64,000 bases of DNA, from positions 2,796,001-2,860,000 of the forward strand of contig NZ_AP025944.1 in NCBI RefSeq assembly GCF_024349685.1. The letters are read 5' to 3'. Numbering within the stretch: position 1 is the first letter of the stretch; every line of letters begins with the position of its first letter. This DNA is from Pseudomonas sp. LRP2-20 (GTDB lineage: Bacteria > Pseudomonadota > Gammaproteobacteria > Pseudomonadales > Pseudomonadaceae). Below, in pieces: positions 8,153-19,575 of this stretch. The position numbers and the translations under genes are program-made. A model generated the notes under the pieces. It saw only the letters and a list, made by a program, of their open reading frames with translations. It did not search any database and was not told the DNA's origin.

Positions 8153-8180
8153 GTGCAAAGTTGCATAGACAACCTTGCAC
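8153..8180. promoter_or_regulatory. Inverted repeat in the amaC leader (candidate operator)
   Basis: GTGCAAAGTTG (8153-8163) and CAACCTTGCAC (8170-8180) are 11-bp arms with one mismatch and a 6-bp spacer, 82 bp before the amaC start. A third half-site GTGCAAA lies at 8138. The symmetry and spacing fit a dimeric regulator site, but the regulator is unknown. Confidence 0.45.
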
Positions 8181-8262
8181 TTATGTGATGTTCCTTGGGC
8201 CCGACTCCGGGTATCCTCAGGGCAGTCTTTCCGAACTGTCCTGATCCAAGGAGCTGCACGCT

Positions 8263-9459
8263 GTGTTCAAACATGTCGATGCCTATGCCGGCGACCCGAT
8301 CCTCTCGTTGATGGAAACCTTCAAGGCCGACCCGCGCGCCGACAAGGTCAACCTGAGTATCGGCCTGTATTACGATGAGGCCGGTGTGGTGCCGCAGCTG
8401 GCAGCGGTCGATGCGGTGGAAAAACGCATCGCGGGCCAGGCCCATGAAGCCTCGCTGTACCTGCCGATGGAAGGCCTGGCCAGCTACCGCCAGGCGATCC
8501 AGGCGCTGCTGTTCGGTGCCGACCACCCGGCCGTGACCGGCAAGCGCGTGGCCACCGTGCAGACCGTTGGCGGTTCCGGTGCGCTGAAAGTCGGCGCCGA
8601 CTTCCTCAAGCGCTACTTCCCGCAGTCGGAAGTCTGGGTCAGCAACCCGACCTGGGACAACCACCGCGCCATCTTCGAAGGTGCCGGGTTCAAGGTGCAC
8701 ACCTACCCGTACTTCGACCAGGCCAGCCGTGGCGTCGACTTCGACGGCATGTTGCAGGCCCTGCAGGCCCTGCCAGCCAACAGCATCGTGCTGCTGCACC
8801 CGTGCTGCCACAACCCCACCGGTGCCGACCTCGAGCAGGGCCAATGGCAACAAGTGGTGGAAGTGGTCAAGGCACGCCAACTGATTCCGTTCCTCGACAT
8901 CGCCTACCAGGGCTTCGGCGAAGGCCTGGTGGAAGACGCCTACGCCATCCGCGAAATGGCCCGTGCCGGCGTGCCGTGCCTGGTCAGCAACTCGTTCTCC
9001 AAGATCTTCTCGCTGTACGGCGAGCGGGTAGGGGGCCTGTCGGTGGTCTGTGACGACGAAGCCACCACCCAGAGCGTGCTCGGCCAGCTCAAGGCCACCG
9101 TGCGTCGCAACTACTCCAGCCCACCCAACTTCGGGGCCCAGCTGGTGGCTGGCGTGCTCGGCGATGCCGAACTCAACGCCCAGTGGGCGGCAGAAGTGGA
9201 AGTGATGCGCAAGCGTATCCTCGACATGCGCCAGGCGCTGGTCGATGCATTGGCGGTACTGCTGCCAGGCCAGGACTTCCAGTTCTTCCTGCGCCAGCGC
9301 GGCATGTTCAGCTACACCGGTTTCAGCGTCGAGCAGGTCCGCCGCCTGCGTGACGAGTTCGGCGTGTACCTGATCGACAGCGGCCGGGTGTGCATGTCCG
9401 GCTTGCGTCCGGCCAACCTGCAACGGGTTGCCGAAGCCTTCGCTGCCGTACAGAAGTAA
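8263..9459 (+). CDS. amaC: Class I aminotransferase AmaC (D-lysine / aromatic aminotransferase)
   Basis: A 398-aa PLP enzyme of the AspC/TyrB branch. Visible family features are the [12 protein letters not shown] substrate/cofactor loop, the PLP Lys in [16 protein letters not shown] and the late Arg segment near [13 protein letters not shown]. The start is GTG at 8263, with AAGGAG nine bases upstream. No ATG lies in frame nearby. In P. putida, AmaC is the transaminase arm of D-lysine breakdown, giving the same cyclic imine as AmaD. It was first annotated as an aromatic aminotransferase, and the sequence alone cannot separate the two activities. Confidence 0.85.
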   Translation: MFKHVDAYAGDPILSLMETFKADPRADKVNLSIGLYYDEAGVVPQLAAVDAVEKRIAGQAHEASLYLPMEGLASYRQAIQALLFGADHPAVTGKRVATVQTVGGSGALKVGADFLKRYFPQSEVWVSNPTWDNHRAIFEGAGFKVHTYPYFDQASRGVDFDGMLQALQALPANSIVLLHPCCHNPTGADLEQGQWQQVVEVVKARQLIPFLDIAYQGFGEGLVEDAYAIREMARAGVPCLVSNSFSKIFSLYGERVGGLSVVCDDEATTQSVLGQLKATVRRNYSSPPNFGAQLVAGVLGDAELNAQWAAEVEVMRKRILDMRQALVDALAVLLPGQDFQFFLRQRGMFSYTGFSVEQVRRLRDEFGVYLIDSGRVCMSGLRPANLQRVAEAFAAVQK

Positions 9460-9467
9460 GGCCGCAC

Positions 9468-9598
9468 GGGGCCGCTTTGCGGCCCATCGCCGCGGTTCGT
9501 CGCCACGACAAGCGTGGCTCCCACACAGGTACAGCGCACGCCTCAAGTTCTGCTCAGTGGGTGTGGGAGCCGGCTTGCCGGCCAATGGGCTGCAACGC
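9468..9598. repeat. Extended REP-type inverted pair after amaC
   Basis: The left copy is GGGGCCGCTTTGCGGCCC followed by a CGCGGTTCGTCGCCACGACA insert and AAGCGTGGCTCCCACA. The right copy is the shorter GTGGGAGCCGGCTTGCCGGC form. The extra roughly 24-bp middle recurs in the pair at 21131-21274, so there are long and short versions of this repeat. Confidence 0.7.
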
Positions 9599-9624
9599 CC
9601 CTGGGCACAACCTGCTTGTAAAGA

Positions 9625-9667
9625 CAAGTGCAACCGCTCCTCGGAAAGGGGCTTCGCAAGTGCAACC
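9625..9667. promoter_or_regulatory. Direct repeats upstream of the HAAAP transporter
   Basis: The 11-mer CAAGTGCAACC occurs at 9625-9635 and again at 9657-9667, a 32-bp step of about three helical turns, some 100 bp before the transporter start. It shares GTGCAA with the half-sites in front of amaC. A common activator is possible but unproven. Confidence 0.35.
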
Positions 9668-9770
9668 TTTCCGTGCACAATCGCGCCCCTCTTCCCCGGT
9701 TGAGTTGGGCGAAACGTCTATTTCGCCATTCTCAGCCTGTTGCAGTCTTGCGAGTGGAGCTTCACCCGGA

Positions 9771-11051
9771 ATGAATGAGCAGGCCCCAAGCGTTGAACAA
9801 CGCTTTGTAGAATCGACCCCCGCCACCCTCGGCAGCTGGTCGCGTAACGACACTACCTGGATGCTGGGCCTGTTCGGCACAGCCATCGGCGCAGGCACCT
9901 TGTTCCTGCCGATCAACGCCGGCCTCGGCGGCTTCTGGCCGCTGCTGATCCTGGCCGCGCTGGCGTTCCCGATGACCTATTTCTCCCACCGTGGCCTGAC
10001 TCGCTTCGTGCTGTCCGGGCGCAGTGGCGGTGACATCACCGAAGTGGTCGAAGAGCATTTCGGCATCAAGGCCGGTGCGTTGATCACCGTGCTGTACTTC
10101 TTTGCGATCTTCCCGATCCTGCTTATCTATAGCGTGGCCCTGACCAACACCGTCAGCAGCTTCATGGAGCACCAGCTGCACATGGTGCCTCCACCCCGCG
10201 CGATCCTGTCGTTCGTGCTGATCCTCGGCCTGCTGGCGATCGTGCGCTGCGGCGAGCAGGCCACGGTCAAGGTCATGAGCTTGCTGGTGTACCCGTTCAT
10301 CGTTGCCTTGGGCCTGCTCGGCCTGTACCTGATCCCGCACTGGACCGGTGGCATCCTCGACAGCGCCACACAGGTGCCGTCGGGCACGGCCTTCCTGCAC
10401 ACCCTGTGGCTGGCCATCCCGGTAATGGTGTTCTCGTTCAACCATTCGCCGATCATTTCTGCCTTCGCCGTCGACCAGAAGCGCAGCTATGGCGAGCACG
10501 CCGACGAGCGCAGTGGCCAGATCCTGCGCCGTGCCCACCTGTTGATGGTGGTGATGGTGCTGTTCTTCGTGTTCAGCTGCGTGCTCACCCTGAGCAGCGC
10601 CCAGCTGGCCGAAGCCAAGGCGCAGAACCTGTCGATCCTGTCGTACCTGGCCAACCACTTCAGCAACCCGACCATTGCCTTTGCCGCGCCGCTGATCGCC
10701 TTCGTCGCCATTGCCAAGTCGTTCCTCGGCCACTACATCGGCGCCAGTGAAGGCCTCAAGGGCATCATTGCCAAGACCGGCGCACGCCCGGGTGCCAAAG
10801 CCCTGGACCGCCTGGTCGCCGCACTGATGCTGGTGGTCTGCTGGATCGTCGCCACCCTCAACCCAAGCATCCTCGGCATGATCGAATCGCTCGGTGGCCC
10901 GATCCTCGCCGTGCTGCTGTTCTTGATGCCGATGTACGCCATCCGTCGCGTGCCATCGATGCGCAAGTACAGCGGTGCACTGTCGAACGTGTTCGTGGTG
11001 GTGATCGGCCTGGTTGCGCTGACCTCGGTGGTGTACGGCCTGATCGGCTGA
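9771..11051 (+). CDS. HAAAP-family amino-acid/proton symporter (serine/threonine type)
   Basis: A 426-aa inner-membrane protein with about eleven hydrophobic segments, of the hydroxy/aromatic amino-acid permease family (SdaC/TdcC branch). The family signature GTAIGAGTLFLPINAG is at the N terminus, and SFNHSPIISAFAVDQK is typical of the central region. I start at ATG 9771. The frame is open further upstream, but that part lies in repeat sequence with no ribosome site. Substrate is probably serine or threonine by family. Its place next to amaC could also mean import of an amino acid linked to that pathway. A strong terminator follows. Confidence 0.85.
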   Translation: MNEQAPSVEQRFVESTPATLGSWSRNDTTWMLGLFGTAIGAGTLFLPINAGLGGFWPLLILAALAFPMTYFSHRGLTRFVLSGRSGGDITEVVEEHFGIKAGALITVLYFFAIFPILLIYSVALTNTVSSFMEHQLHMVPPPRAILSFVLILGLLAIVRCGEQATVKVMSLLVYPFIVALGLLGLYLIPHWTGGILDSATQVPSGTAFLHTLWLAIPVMVFSFNHSPIISAFAVDQKRSYGEHADERSGQILRRAHLLMVVMVLFFVFSCVLTLSSAQLAEAKAQNLSILSYLANHFSNPTIAFAAPLIAFVAIAKSFLGHYIGASEGLKGIIAKTGARPGAKALDRLVAALMLVVCWIVATLNPSILGMIESLGGPILAVLLFLMPMYAIRRVPSMRKYSGALSNVFVVVIGLVALTSVVYGLIG

Positions 11052-11071
11052 TTCATTGCCTGCAACAGGAA

Positions 11072-11108
11072 AAGCCCGGAGCGTTTGTCTCCATCCGGGC
11101 TTTTTTTT
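11072..11108 (+). terminator. Rho-independent terminator after the HAAAP transporter
   Basis: The stem AAGCCCGGA (11072-11080) and TCCGGGCTT (11094-11102) has a 13-nt loop and is followed by a run of T on the plus strand. It sits 20 bp past the transporter stop and ahead of tpx. Confidence 0.9.
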
Positions 11109-11218
11109 GTCCACAGGAATTGTCAGGCAATAGAACAATTTGCATGTACCCATAGGCACCCGGCCGCCTTCATGATTAACTCAGTGTCCTTTTCAAAACC
11201 CCGCATAAGGATTTCGTC

Positions 11219-11719
11219 ATGGCTCAAGTGACTCTCAAAGGCAACCCGGTTCAGGTCAAAGGCAACCTGCCACAGGCCGGCGCCCAGGCTCCGGCTTTCT
11301 CCCTGGTCGGTGAAGGCCTGGCTGACAAGTCGCTGAAGGACTACGCCGGCAAGCGCAAGGTGCTGAACATCTTCCCAAGCGTCGACACCCCGACCTGCGC
11401 CACGTCCGTGCGCAAGTTCAACGCCCAGGCCAACGACGTGGCCAACACCGTGGTGCTGTGCATCTCGGCCGACCTGCCATTCGCCCAGGCGCGCTTCTGC
11501 GGTGCCGAAGGCCTGGATAACGTGAAGAACCTGTCGACCCTGCGTGGCCGCGAGTTCCTCGAGAACTACGGCGTCGCCATCGCCGACGGCCCGCTGGCCG
11601 GCCTGGCTGCCCGTGCCGTGGTGGTGCTGGACGAGAACGACAAGGTGCTGCACAGCGAGCTGGTTGGCGAAATCGCTGACGAGCCGAACTACGATGCAGC
11701 CCTGGCTGTACTGAAGTAA
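11219..11719 (+). CDS. tpx: Thiol peroxidase (peroxiredoxin Tpx)
   Basis: A 166-aa atypical 2-Cys peroxiredoxin that reduces hydrogen peroxide and alkyl hydroperoxides using thioredoxin. The peroxidatic Cys is in [16 protein letters not shown] and the resolving Cys in the ARFCGAEGL segment, both typical of Tpx. There is no signal peptide; in E. coli Tpx acts in the cytoplasm or periplasm fringe. An AAGGA site lies before the ATG. It is a single-gene unit between two terminators. Confidence 0.96.
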   Translation: MAQVTLKGNPVQVKGNLPQAGAQAPAFSLVGEGLADKSLKDYAGKRKVLNIFPSVDTPTCATSVRKFNAQANDVANTVVLCISADLPFAQARFCGAEGLDNVKNLSTLRGREFLENYGVAIADGPLAGLAARAVVVLDENDKVLHSELVGEIADEPNYDAALAVLK

Positions 11720-11756
11720 GGATTGCGTGGGGCAGGGGCGGCTGTTTCAGCCTGTT

Positions 11757-11858
11757 CCGGCCCTTTCGCGGGTAAACCCGCTCCCACAGGTACGGCGCAG
11801 CCCTTGAAAGCTGTGATATTCCTGTAGAAGCGGGTTTACCCACGATAGGTCCGGGGCA
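11757..11858. repeat. REP pair after tpx, right copy degenerate
   Basis: The left copy, running from CCGGCCCTTTCGCGGG into the usual CCCGCTCCCACAG, matches the family well. The right copy (CTGTAGAAGCGGGTTTACCC) has lost the GTGGGAG end. It lies between tpx and its terminator. Confidence 0.7.
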
Positions 11859-11904
11859 GGTAAAGGAACTCTTCTGCCTGGCTCCTCTCCAAGCAACACC
11901 CTGT

Positions 11905-11938
11905 AACGGCCCGGAACGCTTTCCGGGCCGTTTTCATT
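11905..11938 (+). terminator. Terminator between tpx and the mux operon
   Basis: A 12-bp perfect stem, AACGGCCCGGAA (11905-11916) with its complement (11921-11932), has a 4-nt loop and then TTCATTT. On the minus strand it is followed by ACAGGG, so the plus orientation is preferred. The 127 bp after it must hold the muxA promoter. TATAAC at 11998 is a possible -10, but no good -35 is visible. Confidence 0.8.
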
Positions 11939-12065
11939 TAAAGTTCAACCTTTTGGCAACGTCAGGCAAAGGTAAACCTCTGGTAAAGAGCCTTTGCTAT
12001 AACGATGCCAGTGCTTATCGTTCAACCTCCCAAGCCGCCATTTCTGAACAAGGTTCGTTCAACCC

Positions 12066-13376
12066 ATGCAAGTGTCCAATTCCCGATCCCCTCGTCGCTG
12101 GCTCGTCGGCCTGCTGATCCTGCTGCTGGTGGCCCTGCTGGCCTGGTGGCTGTGGCCCGCGGCAACGCCTGCCCACAAAGCGGCCGGTGGAGGGCGTGGC
12201 GGCAAAGGCATGGGCATGGGGATGGGCGGCCGGCCTGGTTTCGGCGGCTCCACCGACCCGGTGCCGGTACGCGTCGAGCCGGTGCGCGTGGGTGACTTCC
12301 CCCTCTACTACAAGGCGCTGGGCACGGTCACTGCGACCAACACGGTGAATGTGCGCAGCCGTGTGGCAGGCGAGCTGGTGAAGATCCTCTTCAAGGAGGG
12401 CCAGCAGGTCAAGGCCGGCGACCTGCTCGCCGAAATCGACCCACGACCTTACCGGATCGCCCTGCAGCAGGCCGAAGGCACCCTGGCGCAGAACCAGGCG
12501 CAATTGAAGAACGCCCAGGTCGACCTGGCGCGTTACAAGGGCCTGTACGCCCAGGACAGCATCGCCAAACAGACCCTCGACACCGCAGAAGCCCAGGTCG
12601 CGCAGTTCCAGGGGCTGGTCAAGACCAACCAGGCCCAGGTCAACGATGCCCGCCTGAACCTCGACTTCACTCAGATCCGTGCGCCGATCAGCGGCCGCGT
12701 AGGCCTGCGCCAGCTCGACCTGGGTAACCTGGTGGCGGCCAACGACACTACCGCCCTGGTGGTGATCACCCAGACCGAGCCGATCAGTGTTGCCTTCACC
12801 TTGCCCGAAACCGAGCTGAACACCGTGCTCGACCGTTACCGCAGCGGCGCCAGCCTGCCCGTCGAGGCCTGGGACCGCACCGACAGCAAGCTGCAGTCCA
12901 CCGGCGTGCTGGGCAGCATCGACAACCAGATCGACACCACCACCGGCACCCTCAAGTTCAAGGGCCGCTTCGAGAACAAGGACCAGGCGCTGTTCCCCAA
13001 CCAGTTCGTCAACGTGCGCCTGCTGGCCGACACCCTCAAGCAGGTGGTGATGGCTCCGGCAGCGGCCGTGCAGTTCGGGAACGACGGCACCTTCGCCTAT
13101 GTGGTCAACGAGCAGAGCACGGTCAATATCCGCAAGCTCAAGGTCGGCGCCAGCGATGGCCAGAACAGCGTCATCCTCGACGGGCTCAAGGCAGGCGAAC
13201 GCCTGGTGCTGGAAGGCACCGACCGCCTGCGCGAAGGCACCAAGGTCGAAGTGGTCGAAGACAGCTCGCAAGTGCCGACCACCCCAGGCCAGCACCTGCA
13301 GGGCCAGGACGCCAAGGGTTCGGCCCAGGCCGATGAAGCGCCTTCCGGCAAAACGGCAGCCAAGGCGGGCGCATGA
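12066..13376 (+). CDS. muxA: RND efflux periplasmic adaptor MuxA (MdtA family)
   Basis: A 436-aa membrane-fusion protein. An N-terminal hydrophobic anchor (about residues 10-35, [19 protein letters not shown]) is followed by a Gly/Met-rich linker. Then come the biotinyl-lipoyl-like half-motif [20 protein letters not shown], an alpha-helical hairpin rich in Gln and Leu (about 120-190), and the beta-barrel domain. It bridges the two inner-membrane pumps to OpmB. Its stop overlaps the muxB start by 4 bp. The MuxABC-OpmB system of P. aeruginosa and MdtABC of E. coli share this layout with two different pump genes. Confidence 0.93.
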   Translation: MQVSNSRSPRRWLVGLLILLLVALLAWWLWPAATPAHKAAGGGRGGKGMGMGMGGRPGFGGSTDPVPVRVEPVRVGDFPLYYKALGTVTATNTVNVRSRVAGELVKILFKEGQQVKAGDLLAEIDPRPYRIALQQAEGTLAQNQAQLKNAQVDLARYKGLYAQDSIAKQTLDTAEAQVAQFQGLVKTNQAQVNDARLNLDFTQIRAPISGRVGLRQLDLGNLVAANDTTALVVITQTEPISVAFTLPETELNTVLDRYRSGASLPVEAWDRTDSKLQSTGVLGSIDNQIDTTTGTLKFKGRFENKDQALFPNQFVNVRLLADTLKQVVMAPAAAVQFGNDGTFAYVVNEQSTVNIRKLKVGASDGQNSVILDGLKAGERLVLEGTDRLREGTKVEVVEDSSQVPTTPGQHLQGQDAKGSAQADEAPSGKTAAKAGA

Positions 13377-16300
13377 ACCTGTCGCGCCTGTTCATCCTCC
13401 GCCCGGTCGCTACCACGCTGACCATGCTGGCCATCGTTCTGGCCGGCCTGATCGCCTACAAGCTGCTGCCGGTGTCGGCCTTGCCCCAGGTCGACTACCC
13501 GACCATCCGCGTCATGACCTTGTACCCAGGCGCCAGCCCGCAGGTGATGACCAGCGCGGTGACCGCCCCGCTGGAGCGCCAGTTCGGCCAGATGCCGGGC
13601 CTGGAACAGATGGCCTCGACCAGCTCCGGCGGCGCCTCGGTACTGACCCTGCGCTTCAGCCTGGACATGAACATGGACGTCGCCGAGCAACAGGTGCAGG
13701 CCGCGATCAACGCCGCCAGCAACCTGCTGCCCAGCGACTTGCCGGCGCCGCCGGTGTACAACAAGGTCAACCCGGCCGACACCCCGGTGCTGACCCTGGC
13801 CATTTCCAGCAAGACCCTGCCGCTGCCCAAGCTCAACGACCTGGTCGACACCCGCGTGGCGCAGAAGCTCGCGCAGATCAGCGGCGTGGGCATGGTCAGC
13901 ATCGCCGGCGGCCAGCGCCAGGCAGTGCGGATCAAGGTCAACGTCGATGCGCTGGCCGCCAACGGCCTCAACCTGGAGGACGTGCGCACCCTGATCGGCG
14001 CGTCCAACGTCAACCAGCCGAAGGGCAACTTCGATGGCCCGACCCGGGTGTCGATGCTCGACGCCAACGACCAGCTGCGCTCGCCCGAGGAATACGCCAA
14101 CCTCATCCTCGCCTACAACAATGGCGCGCCGCTACGCCTGAAGGACGTCGCCGAAATCGTCGACGGTGCCGAAAACGAACGCCTGGCCGCCTGGGCCAAC
14201 CAGAACCAGGCCGTGCTGCTGAACATCCAGCGCCAGCCCGGTGCCAACGTCATCGAGGTGGTCGACCGCATCAAGCAGTTGCTGCCATCGATCACCGACA
14301 ACCTGCCGGCTGGCCTCGATGTGTCGGTGCTCACCGACCGCACCCAGACCATCCGCGCTGCGGTCAAGGACGTGCAGCATGAGCTGCTGATCGCCATCGT
14401 GCTGGTGGTGATGGTCACGTTCGTGTTCCTGCGCCGCTTCAGCGCCACCATCATCCCCTCGATCGCCGTACCGCTGTCGCTGATCGGCACCTTCGGCGTG
14501 ATGTACCTGGCCGGCTTCTCGGTCAACAACCTGACGCTGATGGCCCTGACCATCGCCACCGGCTTCGTGGTCGACGACGCCATCGTCATGCTCGAGAACA
14601 TCTCGCGCCACATCGAGGAAGGCGAGACGCCGCTGCAGGCGGCACTCAAGGGCGCCAAGCAGATCGGCTTCACCCTGATCTCGCTGACGTTCTCGCTGAT
14701 CGCCGTACTGATCCCGTTGCTGTTCATGGCCGACGTGGTTGGCCGGTTGTTCCGCGAATTCGCCATCACCCTGGCGGTGGCGATCCTGATTTCCCTGGTG
14801 GTGTCGCTGACCCTGACGCCGATGATGTGCGCGCGCCTGCTCAAGCGTGAGCCCAAGGAAGACGAGCAGGGCCGCTTCTACCGCGCCAGCGGTGCCTGGA
14901 TCGACTGGATGATCGAGCACTACGGCCGCGGCCTGCAGTGGGTGCTCAAGCACCAGCCGCTGACCTTGCTGGTGGCCGTGGCCACCCTGGCGCTCACCGT
15001 GCTGCTGTACCTGGTGGTGCCCAAGGGCTTCTTCCCGGTGCAGGACACCGGGGTGATCCAGGGTATTTCCGAGGCGCCGCAGTCCACCTCGTTCGCCGCC
15101 ATGAGCGAGCGCCAGCAGGCCCTGAGCAAGGTCATCCTGCAGGACCCGGCGGTGCAGAGCCTGTCGTCCTACATCGGTGTCGATGGCGACAACGCCACGC
15201 TCAACAGCGGCCGCCTGCTGATCAACCTCAAGCCCCATGGCGAGCGGGATGTCACCGCCGGTGAGGTGATCAGCCGCCTGCAGCCGCAACTCGACAAGCT
15301 GGTCGGCATCCGCCTGTTCATGCAGCCGGTGCAGGACCTGAGCATCGAGGACCGGGTCAGCCGCACCCAATACCAGTTCAGCCTGTCGTCGCCCGATGCC
15401 GACCTGCTGGCGCAGTGGAGCGGCAAGCTGGTGCATGCCCTGCAGCAGCGCCCGGAGTTGCAGGACGTGGCCAGCGACCTGCAGGACAAGGGCCTGCAGG
15501 TGTACCTGGTGATCGACCGTGACATGGCCAGCCGCCTGGGCATCAGTGTGTCGCAGATCACCAACGCCCTGTACGACGCCTTCGGCCAGCGGCAGATTTC
15601 CACCATCTACACCCAAGCCAGCCAGTACCGCGTGGTGCTGCAGTCGCAGGACGCGGCAGTGATCGGCCCGCAGGCGCTGGAGTCGATCCACGTCAAGGCC
15701 ACCGACGGCGGCCAGGTGCGGCTGTCGGCGCTGGCGCGCATCGAGCAGCGCCAGGCGCAGCTGGCCATTTCCCACATCGGTCAGTTCCCGGCGGTAACCT
15801 TGTCGTTCAACCTGGCCCATGGCGCGTCGCTGGGCGAGGCGGTCAAGGTGATCGAGCAGGTGCAGCAGGACATCGGCATGCCGCTTGGCGTGCAGACCCG
15901 CTTCCAGGGCGCCGCCGAAGCCTTCCAGGCCTCGCTGTCGAGCACCTTGCTGCTGATCCTGGCGGCGGTGGTGACCATGTATATCGTGCTGGGCGTGCTC
16001 TACGAGAGCTACATCCACCCGGTGACCATCCTCTCGACCTTGCCGTCGGCGGCGGTCGGCGCCTTGCTGGCGTTGATCCTCAGCGGCAACGACCTGGGCA
16101 TGATCGCCATCATCGGCATCATCCTGCTGATCGGCATCGTCAAGAAGAATGCGATCATGATGATCGACTTCGCCCTCGAGGCCGAGCGTAATCAGGGCAT
16201 GAGCCCGCAGGATGCGATCTACCAGGCAGCGCTGCTGCGCTTCCGGCCGATCCTGATGACCACCTTGGCCGCGCTGTTCGGCGCCGTGCCGTTGATGCTG

Positions 16301-16471
16301 GCTACCGGCTCCGGTGCCGAGCTGCGTCAGCCGCTGGGCCTGGTGATGGTCGGCGGCCTGCTGGTCAGCCAGGTGCTGACGCTGTTTACCACGCCGGTCA
16401 TCTACCTGTACTTCGACCGCCTGGCGCGCCGCTGGCGCCCGGCCGCTGACGCGCAGCAGGCCGAGGCATGA
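13373..16471 (+). CDS. muxB: RND multidrug efflux permease MuxB (MdtB family)
   Basis: A 1032-aa proton-driven resistance-nodulation-division pump with the usual twelve-helix plan: one helix at the N terminus, a large periplasmic loop, five helices from about residue 335, then the same again. The TM4 motif with the paired acidic residues of the proton relay is visible as [14 protein letters not shown]. The start is ATG overlapping the muxA stop. It is expected to form mixed trimers with MuxC. Known substrates of the family include novobiocin, aztreonam, macrolides and bile salts. The actual range here cannot be read from sequence. Confidence 0.95.
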   Translation: MNLSRLFILRPVATTLTMLAIVLAGLIAYKLLPVSALPQVDYPTIRVMTLYPGASPQVMTSAVTAPLERQFGQMPGLEQMASTSSGGASVLTLRFSLDMNMDVAEQQVQAAINAASNLLPSDLPAPPVYNKVNPADTPVLTLAISSKTLPLPKLNDLVDTRVAQKLAQISGVGMVSIAGGQRQAVRIKVNVDALAANGLNLEDVRTLIGASNVNQPKGNFDGPTRVSMLDANDQLRSPEEYANLILAYNNGAPLRLKDVAEIVDGAENERLAAWANQNQAVLLNIQRQPGANVIEVVDRIKQLLPSITDNLPAGLDVSVLTDRTQTIRAAVKDVQHELLIAIVLVVMVTFVFLRRFSATIIPSIAVPLSLIGTFGVMYLAGFSVNNLTLMALTIATGFVVDDAIVMLENISRHIEEGETPLQAALKGAKQIGFTLISLTFSLIAVLIPLLFMADVVGRLFREFAITLAVAILISLVVSLTLTPMMCARLLKREPKEDEQGRFYRASGAWIDWMIEHYGRGLQWVLKHQPLTLLVAVATLALTVLLYLVVPKGFFPVQDTGVIQGISEAPQSTSFAAMSERQQALSKVILQDPAVQSLSSYIGVDGDNATLNSGRLLINLKPHGERDVTAGEVISRLQPQLDKLVGIRLFMQPVQDLSIEDRVSRTQYQFSLSSPDADLLAQWSGKLVHALQQRPELQDVASDLQDKGLQVYLVIDRDMASRLGISVSQITNALYDAFGQRQISTIYTQASQYRVVLQSQDAAVIGPQALESIHVKATDGGQVRLSALARIEQRQAQLAISHIGQFPAVTLSFNLAHGASLGEAVKVIEQVQQDIGMPLGVQTRFQGAAEAFQASLSSTLLLILAAVVTMYIVLGVLYESYIHPVTILSTLPSAAVGALLALILSGNDLGMIAIIGIILLIGIVKKNAIMMIDFALEAERNQGMSPQDAIYQAALLRFRPILMTTLAALFGAVPLMLATGSGAELRQPLGLVMVGGLLVSQVLTLFTTPVIYLYFDRLARRWRPAADAQQAEA

Positions 16472-19400
16472 ACCTGTCCGGACCTTTCATTCGCCGGCCC
16501 GTGGCGACCATGCTGCTGAGCCTGGCGATCATGCTGCTCGGCGGCGTCAGCTTCGGCCTGCTGCCGGTGTCGCCGTTGCCGCAGATGGACTTCCCGGTGA
16601 TCGTCGTGCAAGCCAACCTGTCCGGGGCCAGCCCCGAGGTCATGGCCGCTACCGTGGCCACGCCGCTGGAGCGCAAGCTCGGCAGCATCGCCGGTGTCAC
16701 CACCCTGACCAGCAGCTCCAACCAGGGCTCGACGCGGGTGATCATCGGCTTCGAGATGGGCCGTGACATCGACGGCGCCGCGCGCGAGGTGCAGGCGGCG
16801 ATCAACGCCACGCGTAACCTGCTGCCCAGCGGCATGCGCAGCATGCCCACCTACAAGAAGATCAACCCGTCGCAGGCGCCGATCATGGTGCTCTCGCTGA
16901 CGTCCAGCGTGTTGCAGAAGGGCCAGTTGTACGACCTGGCCGACACCATCCTGTCGCAGAGCCTGGCCCAGGTCAGCGGGGTAGGGGAAGTGCAGATCGG
17001 TGGCAGCTCGCTGCCGGCGGTGCGCATCGCCGTCGAGCCGCAGCTGCTCAACCACTACAGCCTGTCGCTGGACGAGGTGCGCACGGCGGTGGCCAACGCC
17101 AACCAGCGCCGCCCCATGGGCTTTGTCGAGGACGCCCAGCGCAACTGGCAGGTGCGCGCCAACGACCAGCTGGAAACCGCCAAGGACTACGAGCCGATCG
17201 TGATCCGCCAGTCGAACGGCACGATCCTGCGCCTGTCGGACGTGGCCACCGTCACCGATGGTGTCGAAAACCGCTACAACAGCGGCTTTTTCAACGACCA
17301 GAGCGCCGTGTTGCTGGTGGTCAACCGCCAGACCGGCGCCAACATCATCCAGACCGTCGACCAGATCAAGGCCCAGCTCCCGGCCCTGCAGTCGCTGCTG
17401 CCGGCCAACGTGCAACTGAACGTGGCCATGGACCGCTCGCCGGTGATCAAGGCCACCCTCAAGGAGGCCGAACACACCCTGCTGATCGCCGTGGTGCTGG
17501 TGATCCTGGTGGTCTACCTGTTCCTCGGCAGCCTGCGCGCCTCGCTGATCCCCAGCCTGGCGGTACCGGTGTCGCTGGTGGGCACCTTCGCGGTGATGTA
17601 CCTGTGCGGCTTCTCGCTGAACAACCTGTCGCTGATGGCGTTGATCCTGGCCACCGGCCTGGTGGTGGACGATGCCATCGTGGTGCTGGAGAACATCTCG
17701 CGGCACATCGAGGACGGCCAGCCGCCGATGCGCGCGGCGTTTCTCGGCGCCAAGGAGGTCGGATTCACCTTGCTGTCGATGAACGTATCGCTGGTGGCGG
17801 TGTTCGTCTCGATTCTGTTCATGGGCGGCATCGTGCGCAACCTGTTCCAGGAGTTCTCGATCACCCTGGCGGCGGCGATCATCGTCTCGCTGGTGGTGTC
17901 GCTGACCCTCACGCCGATGCTCTGCGCGCGCTGGCTCAGGCCCCATCGCGCCGAGCAGACACGCCTGCAACGCTGGAGCGACAAGGCTCACCAGCGCATG
18001 ATCGATGCCTACGACCGCAGCCTTGGCTGGGCCCTGCGCCACAAGCGCCTGACGCTGATCAGCCTGCTGGCGACCATCGGCCTGAACATCGCCCTGTACG
18101 TGGTGGTGCCCAAGACCTTGATGCCGCAACAGGACACCGGCCAGTTGCAAGGTTTCATCCGCGGCGACGATGGCTTGTCATTCAGCGTCATGCAGCCAAA
18201 GATGGAAATCTACCGTCGCGCGCTGCTGGCCGACCCGGCAGTTGAGAGCGTGGCCGGCTTCATCGGCGGCAACAGCGGCACCAACAACGCTTTTGTGCTG
18301 GTACGCCTGAAGCCCATCGCCGAGCGCAAGCTCGATGCGCAGAAAGTCATCGAGCGCCTGCGCAAGGAAATGCCCAAGGTGCCGGGCGGGCGGCTGTTCC
18401 TGATGGCCGACCAGGACCTGCAACTGGGCGGCGGTGGCCGTGACCAGACCACCTCGCAGTACCTGTATACCCTGCAAAGTGGTGACCTGGCGGCCCTGCG
18501 CCAGTGGTTCCCCAAAGTGGTCGCGGCGTTGCGCGCGCTCCCCGAGCTGACGGCCATCGACGCCCGTGACGGCTCCGGCACCCAGCAGGTGACGCTGGTG
18601 GTCGACCGTGACCAGGCCAAGCGCCTGGGCATCGACATGGACATGATCACCGCCGTGCTGAACAACGCCTACAGCCAGCGGCAGATCTCGACCATCTACG
18701 ACAGCCTCAACCAGTACCAGGTGGTGCTGGAGATCAACCCGAAATACGCCTGGGACCCAAGCACCCTGGAGCAGGTGCAGGTGATCACCAGTGACGGTGC
18801 GCGGGTGCCGCTGTCGACCATCGCCCACTATGAGAACAGCCTGGCCAATGACCGGGTCAGCCACGAAGGCCAGTTCGCCTCCGAAGACATCGCCTTCGAC
18901 GTTGCCGAAGGCTACAGCCCCGACCAGGCCATGGCCGCGGTCGAGCGGGAAGTGGCCAAGCTTGGCCTGCCCGAGGAAGTGATCGCCAAGCTCGGTGGTA
19001 CGGCCAGTGCGTTCGCCAAGACCCAGGAAGGGCAGCCGTTCATGATCCTCGGTGCCCTGGTGCTGGTGTACCTGGTGCTGGGCATCCTCTACGAAAGCTA
19101 CATCCACCCGCTGACCATCCTGTCGACCTTGCCCTCGGCCGGTGTCGGCGCCTTGCTGGCGTTGTATGCCACTGGCGGCGAGTTCAGCCTGATCTCGTTG
19201 CTGGGCCTGTTCCTGCTGATCGGCGTGGTGAAGAAGAACGCCATCCTGATGATCGACCTGGCCCTGCAGCTGGAGCGCCACCAGGGCCTGAGCCCGGAGG
19301 AGTCGATCCGCCGCGCCTGCCTGCTGCGCCTGCGGCCGATCCTGATGACCACCCTGGCCGCCATCCTGGGTGCCTTGCCGCTGCTGATCAGCCGCGCCGA

Positions 19401-19575
19401 AGGTGCCGAAATGCGCCAGCCGCTGGGCCTGACCATCATTGGCGGCCTGGTCGTCAGCCAGCTGCTGACCCTTTACACGACGCCGGTGGTGTACCTGTAC
19501 CTGGACCGCCTGCGCCACCGATTCAACCATTGGCGCGGTGTACGCACCGACGCCGCCCTGGACACGCCGCTATGA
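16468..19575 (+). CDS. muxC: RND multidrug efflux permease MuxC (MdtC family)
   Basis: A 1035-aa RND pump paralogous to MuxB, with the same fold and the TM4 proton-relay motif [14 protein letters not shown]. The two proteins align along their length, for example [20 protein letters not shown] against [20 protein letters not shown], which is consistent with an old tandem duplication. It starts inside the last codons of muxB and its own stop overlaps the opmB start, so translation of the four genes is coupled. Confidence 0.95.
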   Translation: MNLSGPFIRRPVATMLLSLAIMLLGGVSFGLLPVSPLPQMDFPVIVVQANLSGASPEVMAATVATPLERKLGSIAGVTTLTSSSNQGSTRVIIGFEMGRDIDGAAREVQAAINATRNLLPSGMRSMPTYKKINPSQAPIMVLSLTSSVLQKGQLYDLADTILSQSLAQVSGVGEVQIGGSSLPAVRIAVEPQLLNHYSLSLDEVRTAVANANQRRPMGFVEDAQRNWQVRANDQLETAKDYEPIVIRQSNGTILRLSDVATVTDGVENRYNSGFFNDQSAVLLVVNRQTGANIIQTVDQIKAQLPALQSLLPANVQLNVAMDRSPVIKATLKEAEHTLLIAVVLVILVVYLFLGSLRASLIPSLAVPVSLVGTFAVMYLCGFSLNNLSLMALILATGLVVDDAIVVLENISRHIEDGQPPMRAAFLGAKEVGFTLLSMNVSLVAVFVSILFMGGIVRNLFQEFSITLAAAIIVSLVVSLTLTPMLCARWLRPHRAEQTRLQRWSDKAHQRMIDAYDRSLGWALRHKRLTLISLLATIGLNIALYVVVPKTLMPQQDTGQLQGFIRGDDGLSFSVMQPKMEIYRRALLADPAVESVAGFIGGNSGTNNAFVLVRLKPIAERKLDAQKVIERLRKEMPKVPGGRLFLMADQDLQLGGGGRDQTTSQYLYTLQSGDLAALRQWFPKVVAALRALPELTAIDARDGSGTQQVTLVVDRDQAKRLGIDMDMITAVLNNAYSQRQISTIYDSLNQYQVVLEINPKYAWDPSTLEQVQVITSDGARVPLSTIAHYENSLANDRVSHEGQFASEDIAFDVAEGYSPDQAMAAVEREVAKLGLPEEVIAKLGGTASAFAKTQEGQPFMILGALVLVYLVLGILYESYIHPLTILSTLPSAGVGALLALYATGGEFSLISLLGLFLLIGVVKKNAILMIDLALQLERHQGLSPEESIRRACLLRLRPILMTTLAAILGALPLLISRAEGAEMRQPLGLTIIGGLVVSQLLTLYTTPVVYLYLDRLRHRFNHWRGVRTDAALDTPL

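Noticed and set aside
14132..19530. Long minus-strand frames opposite muxB and muxC
   Set aside because: Gln/His/Arg-rich shadows of the RND pump genes, with no independent start signals.
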